From NCBI GenBank assembly GCA_023389425.1, contig JAEWEK010000258.1:1-5295 (forward strand): DNA of 5,295 nt, in the 5' to 3' direction. This DNA is from Pseudomonadota bacterium. Its GTDB lineage: Bacteria; Pseudomonadota; Gammaproteobacteria; Burkholderiales; Burkholderiaceae_D. Shown here piece by piece: positions 1-4,545 of the stretch. The translations under genes and the position numbers were made by a program. Position 1 is the stretch's first letter; every line of letters starts with the position of its first letter. The notes below the pieces were generated by a model. The model was not told where the DNA came from, did no database searches, and saw only the letters and a program-made list of their open reading frames with translations.

Positions 1-758
1 GCGCTCCCGTGGCGGAGCCCGTCGTACAATCGACGCCACCGCCCGCCGCTGAACCCGCGCCGGCGCCGGTTGCGCCGCCGGTGCCTGGCTACCGCGTCGA
101 CATGCCGCCCTCGGCCGACATGGCGATGGACGTCGACCGCATCGACGCCAACGGCACGCACTGGACCGGCGAGGCAGATTTCAACTGGAAGCTGGGCGCC
201 GGCGGCTATCGCGTGCAGTTCAAGGTCGGCATCCGTATCCTGTTCGCCTACATCAGCCTGCTTGATCTCACGAGCGAAGGCCAGGTCGGCGACGACGGTT
301 TCGCGCCGGTGCTGATGACGGAGAAGCGACGCAGCCGTTCGATGACGGCCACGCATTTCAACCATCCGGATGAAACGATCACGTTCTCGGCGTCGCAGAA
401 TAAATACGCTCTGGTCGCGGGCGCCCAGGACAAGGCGAGCGTGCCGCTGCAACTGGCAGCGATCGCCCGCGCCGATCCGGGCCAGCTGAAGGGCGGCGTC
501 GACATCCTGGTGGCGGAGGACCGCGACGCCTCGGTGTACCACTTCCAGCTGGTGGGCGAGGAAGACATCGACACCAGGCTGGGCAAGCTGCACACCTGGC
601 ACCTGACGCGCCCGCCCAAGCCGGGTTCGTACAACTCGCGGCTGGATATCTGGCTCGCGCCCGAGCAGGGCTGGTATCCGGTTAAGATCCTCAATACGGA
701 AGCGAGCGGGGCGCTGACGACCCAGACCGCAAACAAGATTTTGATGACAGGAAGTTGA
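1..758 (+). CDS. DUF3108 domain-containing protein, 5'-truncated by the window edge
   Basis: The frame is open right to the left edge (first complete codon at position 3), so the N-terminus is probably missing. A GTG at 9 is the first possible start in the window but has no room for a visible ribosome binding site. Visible order, numbered from that GTG: a Pro/Ala-rich stretch to about residue 26 (PPPAAEPAPAPVAPPVP), then a globular domain from about residue 28 to 249. The domain carries a late RLDIWLAPEQGWYPVKIL block (211-228), which I take as the DUF3108 family signature, and it is shared with the next gene. Family knowledge: DUF3108 proteins are bacterial, often exported, with no assigned reaction. 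A Pro/Ala-rich linker before a periplasmic domain is typical of proteins with an N-terminal membrane anchor, as in TonB-like layouts. Such an anchor here is inference, because that part is outside the window. The next gene starts one base after this stop, suggesting co-transcription. Confidence 0.85.
   Translation, partial: APVAEPVVQSTPPPAAEPAPAPVAPPVPGYRVDMPPSADMAMDVDRIDANGTHWTGEADFNWKLGAGGYRVQFKVGIRILFAYISLLDLTSEGQVGDDGFAPVLMTEKRRSRSMTATHFNHPDETITFSASQNKYALVAGAQDKASVPLQLAAIARADPGQLKGGVDILVAEDRDASVYHFQLVGEEDIDTRLGKLHTWHLTRPPKPGSYNSRLDIWLAPEQGWYPVKILNTEASGALTTQTANKILMTGS
749..754 (+). promoter_or_regulatory. Ribosome binding site of the second DUF3108 gene
   Basis: AGGAAG lies five bases before the ATG at 760, inside the last codons of the upstream gene. 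It fixes the start of the downstream gene and suggests translation follows closely from the first cistron. Confidence 0.7.
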
Positions 759-759
759 T

Positions 760-1512
760 ATGCGACGTAATTTGTTGACACAGGCTGGCTTGGGCATCGT
801 GCTGGCCGCCACGCTGGCAAGCGCGTCGGCACAGGACGATCATCCGTCCCAGAAGCGCGCCTTCGACCTGCCGCCCAATGCCGACCTGACTTACCGGCTG
901 AGCGCGCGCCAGAGCGGTTTCTCGCTCAGCGGCAAGGCGCTGATTACCTGGCGCGCCGGCGACGGCAAGTATGTGACCACGGCCGAATCGCGCGTGTCGA
1001 TCCTCGGCAAGATCACCGAGAACCGCAGCCAGGGCGCGATCGACAGCTACGGCCTGGCGCCTGCCGAATTCTACGAAAAGCGTTTCCGGCACGACCCGAC
1101 CACCAGCACTTTCGACCGCGCGACCAGGATCCTGCGCTTTACCGATGGCGACCAGACCTACCAGTTGAAGGGAGGGGAGCAGGATCGTAACTCCGTCACC
1201 TGGCAACTGGCGGCGCAGGCGCGTGCCGCCGGCGACAAGCTCAAGCCCGGCACGCAGTGGGCGTATTTCGTCGCCGGGCGGCATGATGCGGATCCGTGGA
1301 TCTTCCGCTTCGTCAAGCGTGAAAAGGTCAGCACCCCGGCCGGCGACTTCGATGCCTGGCACGTGGTGCGCGAGGAGACCGAGGCCGTGAAAGGGCAGAA
1401 GCTCGATATCTGGCTGGCGCCGGGCCAGGAATGGTATCCGGTGAAGCTGCTGTTTAACGACGATGGGAAGGATTACGTCGAGCAGGCGGTGGAAACGATC
1501 ACGAAGAAATAG
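760..1512 (+). CDS. DUF3108 domain-containing protein, exported (paralogue of the preceding gene)
   Basis: A complete 250-residue protein. The ATG is preceded by AGGAAG at good spacing. Residues 1-24 form a classical Sec signal peptide: MRRN basic start, hydrophobic LGIVLAATLA core, and a small-residue SASA site with likely cleavage before Q25. The mature protein is therefore predicted to be periplasmic. It matches the preceding protein along its length: a PPNADLTYRL opening corresponds to PPSADMAMDV there, both have a mid-protein WQLAAQARA / LQLAAIARA block (148-156 here), and both have LDIWLAPxQxWYPVK near the C-terminus (215-229 here). This indicates a tandem duplication with strong divergence. 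DUF3108 has no established biochemical function and I do not assign one. The beta-strand-rich pattern of short alternating polar and hydrophobic segments fits a periplasmic beta domain. It is the last gene of the plus-strand pair; a convergent gene follows. Confidence 0.88.
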   Translation: MRRNLLTQAGLGIVLAATLASASAQDDHPSQKRAFDLPPNADLTYRLSARQSGFSLSGKALITWRAGDGKYVTTAESRVSILGKITENRSQGAIDSYGLAPAEFYEKRFRHDPTTSTFDRATRILRFTDGDQTYQLKGGEQDRNSVTWQLAAQARAAGDKLKPGTQWAYFVAGRHDADPWIFRFVKREKVSTPAGDFDAWHVVREETEAVKGQKLDIWLAPGQEWYPVKLLFNDDGKDYVEQAVETITKK

Positions 1513-1514
1513 CG

Positions 1515-1531
1515 CGGGGGCGGGGCCCCCG
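1515..1531 (-). terminator. GC hairpin, probable intrinsic terminator of the minus-strand DUF6624 gene
   Basis: A perfect 7-bp stem (CGGGGGC / GCCCCCG) closes a 3-base loop. On the minus strand it is followed after three bases by TATTTCTTC, a usable though imperfect U-tract (positions 1503-1511, overlapping the end of the opposing gene). On the plus strand the hairpin is followed by GGTCCTACG with no U-tract, so it should work mainly for leftward transcription, about 80 bases past the DUF6624 stop. It may still slow rightward transcripts. Confidence 0.45.
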
Positions 1532-1611
1532 GGTCCTACGGCTGCTTCCGGCTGACATATTGCCAATTGTCCGCATACCATGAGGCCCGCGGTTTGCGCC
1601 TGAGCCGTGAA

Positions 1612-2226
1612 TTACTTTGCGGTCTTCTCCTTCGCCGGGTCGAACTTCCTGCACATCCACGCCGTCATCGTCAGGTACTTTTCCATCGGAATCATGTCCA
1701 TCTGCGCGCGCCGTTCCGCCAGGTGGTCCGGATCGATCATCTCGAACGGCTTCCATTCCTCTTTCGCCACGCATGCCCCCTGGGTCCCGTAGGATTGCGC
1801 TCGATGCTCGTTGTGAGCCACCCGGTCACGCAGGTAGGCGATGTCCGACTTGCGTACCTCGCCGCTCGGGATCAGGGCCTCCATTCGCGCCAGCATGTCG
1901 CGCTGCCACGCCAGGTCGTCATCCGCATGTTGCACGATCAGCCATGCCCCTTGCGCCGCGTCGTTGCCCACCATCGACAATGTCGGCCAGCCGCGCAGGC
2001 GGACGATGGCCTGCAGCTTCGCCTTGGTGGCATGTTGTATTTCACGCAATGCCGGTTCGGGCAAATTCTGGCGCAGGGCGTTCTGGTCCTGTTCGCGCAG
2101 CTCCAGCAAGACCTTCTGCAAGGCCGGGTCGCCGGCTGGCGTCTCGGCGCGCTCCTGCCGCGCCGAAGCAGCCGTCCACAGCACCAGGGCTGCCATTGCC
2201 AGGCAAGCATTCCGGATCGACCACAT
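1612..2226 (-). CDS. DUF6624 domain-containing exported protein
   Basis: A 204-residue protein read leftwards. I chose the ATG at 2226 over the in-frame ATG at 2253 because AGGAGG sits four bases upstream and because it places a signal peptide at the very N-terminus: MWSIRN, hydrophobic CLAMAALVLW, TAASA, with probable cleavage after A22. The mature part carries blocks I recognise from DUF6624: GWP (79-81), VG (86-87), GAWLIVQHAD (93-102), a GEV/AYLRDRV segment (122-136) and SYGTQ (145-149). The H100/D102 pair and the YGTQ block look like the most conserved polar positions. The family has no established activity; a role as secreted or periplasmic protein is inference. Two cysteines, C151 and C192, remain in the mature protein and could form a disulphide. 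The gene converges with the DUF3108 pair and diverges from the condensin-like operon, so it is its own transcription unit. Confidence 0.85.
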   Translation of the reverse strand: MWSIRNACLAMAALVLWTAASARQERAETPAGDPALQKVLLELREQDQNALRQNLPEPALREIQHATKAKLQAIVRLRGWPTLSMVGNDAAQGAWLIVQHADDDLAWQRDMLARMEALIPSGEVRKSDIAYLRDRVAHNEHRAQSYGTQGACVAKEEWKPFEMIDPDHLAERRAQMDMIPMEKYLTMTAWMCRKFDPAKEKTAK

Positions 2227-2230
2227 ATGC

Positions 2231-2236
2231 CCTCCT
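2231..2236 (-). promoter_or_regulatory. Shine-Dalgarno site that sets the DUF6624 start
   Basis: CCTCCT on the plus strand reads AGGAGG on the minus strand, four bases before the ATG at 2226. The in-frame ATG at 2253 has no comparable site, so the shorter form with the N-terminal signal peptide is preferred. Confidence 0.75.
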
Positions 2237-2259
2237 GCTTGTTCTACATGCAATATTTG

Positions 2260-2265
2260 ATTCTA
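2260..2265 (-). promoter_or_regulatory. Candidate -10 box of the DUF6624 promoter
   Basis: Read leftwards the sequence is TAGAAT, one mismatch from TATAAT, in a locally AT-richer patch (2241-2280) about 34 bases upstream of the start codon. I find no convincing -35 box at 16-18 bases, so the call is weak. Confidence 0.25.
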
Positions 2266-2290
2266 GCCGAGAAATGTTGCGGATCCCCCG

Positions 2291-2323
2291 AAAAGACCGC
2301 CGCCCCCGCCATTTCGGTCTTTT
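2291..2323. repeat. 9-bp perfect inverted repeat in the divergent control region
   Basis: AAAAGACCG (2291-2299) and CGGTCTTTT (2315-2323) are perfect reverse complements separated by 15 C-rich bases. The right arm falls where the -35 region of the rightward promoter should be. It could be a regulator binding site, or a hairpin with A/U-rich base that acts as a terminator in either direction. Its place between two divergent genes argues against a simple terminator role, since neither neighbouring gene ends here. Confidence 0.6.
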
Positions 2324-2336
2324 GCCGGGCTGTAAC

Positions 2337-2345
2337 TGGTATACT
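2337..2345 (+). promoter_or_regulatory. Extended -10 promoter of the condensin-like operon
   Basis: TGGTATACT contains a TGn extension and a TATACT box with one mismatch from consensus. No good -35 hexamer lies 16-18 bases upstream, as is tolerated for extended -10 promoters. A start site near 2352 would give a leader of about 67 bases before the ATG at 2419. The right arm of the inverted repeat ends 13 bases before the TG, so a protein bound there would overlap the RNA polymerase footprint. Confidence 0.5.
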
Positions 2346-2418
2346 GGCGCCCCCGCGGACGAGTCTGGCCCGCCCTTACGGCGCGGCGGCACGTCGCCCC
2401 AGCAACTACCGGAACACG

Positions 2419-3792
2419 ATGATCGACACACTGGCAGGCGCGGCCTTGGCCGCAGAACAAATACCAGCATTGGACGAAGCGGATCCGCTGCAGGCGCACT
2501 TCCACGCCGGGCTCAATCCCGAGGAAATCGGACAGGTTTACCACCTGAAGCGCGCGCAGCCGATGCTGCAGGCATTCACCGCGCTGTTCCACGGCGGCCA
2601 GGACAGCGTGACCCTGCGCCTGCTCGTCCTGCGCGAACTGGCGGCCGACACCGCGTCCGCCGCCTTCTCGCGCGCCGACATCAATACGAAGTTTGCCTAC
2701 CTGATCCCGGAAAGCCTGGAGACGGTGGTGAACCGCCTGCGCACCCACGGCCTGCTGGCCTGGGACGCGCCGGCCGCGGTCTACCGCATCACGCCGATGG
2801 CGCGCAATGTGCTGGCCGCGCTCGACACCCTGTTCTCGCTCGGCCAGGCCGACGAGGAAGACGCCGACATGGGCTTTTTGCTGTCGCAGGTGGCGGGCGC
2901 GCAGGCGGTCGGCGGCGTCACCGTCGACCAGCTCAAGCACCTGCTGGGCCGCCTGACCGAGCTCACCGACGAATTCCGCGACGCCATCGCCTCGGGCTCC
3001 GAATTCCAGCTGCGCACCTCGCAGGACAAGTGGCACACGGCCTGCGACTGGGTCGAGAAGGGTTCGCTGATCCTGCGCGCGATCACCAGCGACGAGCGCG
3101 CCGATTCGGCCACGCACCGCGCCGCCCAGGCCATCGGCCGCGCCCAGAGCGCGCTATTGAACATGCAGGGCATGTTCTCGCGCGCCCTCAACCAGATCGA
3201 ACGCCAGCGCGTGCACCTCGGCCAGTCCGGCCTGTCGACCACCGACGTCAAACTGTGGCTGCTCGCGCACGACGACCTGGCCAGCCTGGCCGATGGCGCG
3301 ATCGACCGCCCGGTGGTCCCGATCTTCATCACGCCGGCCGAGATGATCGACGTGGCCGAGACCGAGCTGCTGGCCGAACGCGCGGTGAACGTGGGCCCGG
3401 CCGGCCTGCCGAGCGGCGAGGACGCGCCGCTGACCATCAACGACAATCCACAGATCCAGATGGAGCTCGATACCTGGATCTCGCGCCTGTCCGACTTCGC
3501 CAACCTCGGCACCTTCCCGGAGTTCACCGACGAGAGCCCGAAGCAGGTGCCGATCCAGGACTCGCTGCTGCCGGCCACCTTCGCACTGGCGTCGTACCGC
3601 GCCTCGCTGCTGCCGCTCTTGGGCGATGCGGCCGAGGCCAGCCTGCAGGGCGCGACCGCGCAGCTGGCGCGCCTGCCGATCAGCTTCGACGCCACCGACG
3701 CGATGATCGAGCTGGACGATCCTGAGGTGGCCGCGATGTCGGTCGCCACCCTCACACTCAATCTAGAAAGCGGCTCGCAACAAGATGAATGA
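2419..3792 (+). CDS. Kleisin-like subunit of an SMC complex (MukF/MksF/JetA position)
   Basis: A 457-residue protein. The open frame extends far upstream, but that part is antisense to the DUF6624 gene. The ATG at 2419 is chosen because it follows the promoter; its GGAA (2411-2414) is only a weak ribosome binding site. Residues 46-134 look like a winged-helix domain: helices around PMLQAFTALF and VTLRLLVLREL, then a recognition-like helix SLETVVNRLRTHGLL and a wing ending YRITPMARNVL. Residues 170-265 are helical and rich in heptad-like leucines, followed by an acidic, Pro-containing linker (325-385) and a smaller C-terminal domain. No membrane segment or signal peptide is visible, so it should be cytoplasmic. 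In MukF, MksF and JetA, a kleisin of this size bridges the SMC head domains and recruits the KITE dimer. The assignment here rests on gene order, length and the N-terminal winged helix more than on recognisable sequence identity. Its stop overlaps the next start by eight bases. Confidence 0.65.
   Translation: MIDTLAGAALAAEQIPALDEADPLQAHFHAGLNPEEIGQVYHLKRAQPMLQAFTALFHGGQDSVTLRLLVLRELAADTASAAFSRADINTKFAYLIPESLETVVNRLRTHGLLAWDAPAAVYRITPMARNVLAALDTLFSLGQADEEDADMGFLLSQVAGAQAVGGVTVDQLKHLLGRLTELTDEFRDAIASGSEFQLRTSQDKWHTACDWVEKGSLILRAITSDERADSATHRAAQAIGRAQSALLNMQGMFSRALNQIERQRVHLGQSGLSTTDVKLWLLAHDDLASLADGAIDRPVVPIFITPAEMIDVAETELLAERAVNVGPAGLPSGEDAPLTINDNPQIQMELDTWISRLSDFANLGTFPEFTDESPKQVPIQDSLLPATFALASYRASLLPLLGDAAEASLQGATAQLARLPISFDATDAMIELDDPEVAAMSVATLTLNLESGSQQDE
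3785..3792 (+). other. ATGAATGA start-stop overlap between kleisin-like and KITE genes
   Basis: The KITE start codon (3785-3787) precedes the kleisin stop (TGA, 3790-3792) in a different frame. The bases just upstream, GCTCGCAACAAG, contain no strong Shine-Dalgarno match. Termination-reinitiation coupling is therefore the likely way to set subunit ratio. Confidence 0.7.
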
Positions 3793-4537
3793 CGACGCAC
3801 AAATCCTGATCGCGCGCCTGCTCACGCACCAGACCCTGCGCCGCGACGACAAGCTGGTCAAGCGCGCGCTGTCGGACGACCAGTTCCGCGCCGAACTCGA
3901 TAAGCGCCTGCTCGAGTCGGGCATGAAGCTGCTCGACAACGTGTACGCCGACCACGTGACGCTGGCGCTGCACCGCGCCGTCGAACCGAAGATCTTCGGC
4001 GCCAAGGACATCTGGCAGAACAATAATTTCGGCCTCACGCGCGACGGCGTGGCGCTGCTGGTGGTGCTGTGGGCGCAGATCATCCTGCCCAAGCGCGAGC
4101 GCCAGGAGACCCACCACGTCGACGATTCGCAGAGCGACATGTTCGACAAGGACAACCCGATCCCGCGCGCGGAAGACGCCTCGATCGGCATCTCGTACAC
4201 CGCGCTGCTGGCCGACTTCGGCGACAAGCTGGGCAAGAAGACGCGCATGGACATGAACCTCGGCGTGCTGTCCAAGCTCGGCTTCATCGAGCGCCGCGGC
4301 GACGTGATCCTGGAAGGCCCGCTGCTGGACCTGATGATGGACACCGACCTGCTCAAGGAGCGCATCATCAACGGCGCGCTGGCCGACGTGTTCAAGCGCG
4401 CGCCGCTGGCCATCGCGCCGACCCGCCGCAGCGCCAACGATCCGCAGATCGAGCCTGCCGCCGTCGAAGCGGAAACGATGGCCGATGCCGCAGCGGCCAC
4501 CGATGCCGCGGCCGATCCCACCGACATCCAGAACTAA
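3785..4537 (+). CDS. MukE/MksE/JetB-like KITE subunit
   Basis: A 250-residue cytoplasmic protein whose ATG lies eight bases inside the end of the kleisin-like gene. There is no clear Shine-Dalgarno sequence, so translational coupling is likely. Two winged-helix-like units are visible. The first, about 38-110, includes LTRDGVALLVVLWAQIILPKR (84-104), which resembles the LTxDExxLLxxLR pattern of the family. The second, about 131-195, includes ISYTALLADF, an MNLGVLSKLGFIERRGD wing and EGPLLDLMM. Tandem winged helices, this length and the place between kleisin and SMC genes are the marks of MukE/MksE/JetB. These proteins dimerise on the kleisin middle region and contact DNA. Residues from about 222 onward form an Ala/Asp-rich tail, probably disordered. 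It could instead be a generic winged-helix regulator, but the operon context argues strongly for KITE. Confidence 0.75.
   Translation: MNDDAQILIARLLTHQTLRRDDKLVKRALSDDQFRAELDKRLLESGMKLLDNVYADHVTLALHRAVEPKIFGAKDIWQNNNFGLTRDGVALLVVLWAQIILPKRERQETHHVDDSQSDMFDKDNPIPRAEDASIGISYTALLADFGDKLGKKTRMDMNLGVLSKLGFIERRGDVILEGPLLDLMMDTDLLKERIINGALADVFKRAPLAIAPTRRSANDPQIEPAAVEAETMADAAAATDAAADPTDIQN
4482..4509 (+). repeat. Short direct repeat in the Ala-rich tail of the KITE gene
   Basis: CCGATGCCGC occurs at 4482-4491 and again at 4500-4509. It encodes part of the DAAAATDAAAD tail. It looks like local slippage in low-complexity coding sequence rather than a functional site. Confidence 0.5.
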
Positions 4538-4540
4538 GGG
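4536..4540 (+). promoter_or_regulatory. Ribosome binding site of the SMC gene
   Basis: AAGGG overlaps the TAA stop of the KITE gene and lies five bases before the ATG at 4546. It is the clearest ribosome binding site inside the operon and supports that start. Confidence 0.6.
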
Positions 4541-4545
4541 TAGCG

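Noticed and set aside
691..1581. Minus-strand open frame of 296 codons over the second DUF3108 gene
   Set aside because: It covers a gene with signal peptide, ribosome binding site and paralogue next door. The antisense frame resembles no family.
2291..2323. Inverted repeat as a plain intrinsic terminator
   Set aside because: The flanking genes diverge from here, so no transcript needs to end at this point, and the T-run lies inside the stem rather than after it. I keep it as an inverted repeat with uncertain role.
1567..2418. Upstream extension of the kleisin-like open frame by 284 residues
   Set aside because: It lies antisense to the DUF6624 gene, which has a signal peptide, Shine-Dalgarno sequence and family motifs. 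The extension is Arg/His/Cys-rich, typical of an accidental frame, and the promoter at 2337-2345 lies inside it.
2781..3800. Long minus-strand open frame of 339 codons
   Set aside because: It is antisense to the kleisin-like gene and very rich in Ser, Ala and Arg, as expected from reading GC-rich coding DNA backwards. It has no domain pattern or ribosome binding site.
3763..4527. Minus-strand open frame of 254 codons over the KITE gene
   Set aside because: Ser/Arg/Ala-rich shadow of a gene supported by operon context and winged-helix pattern.
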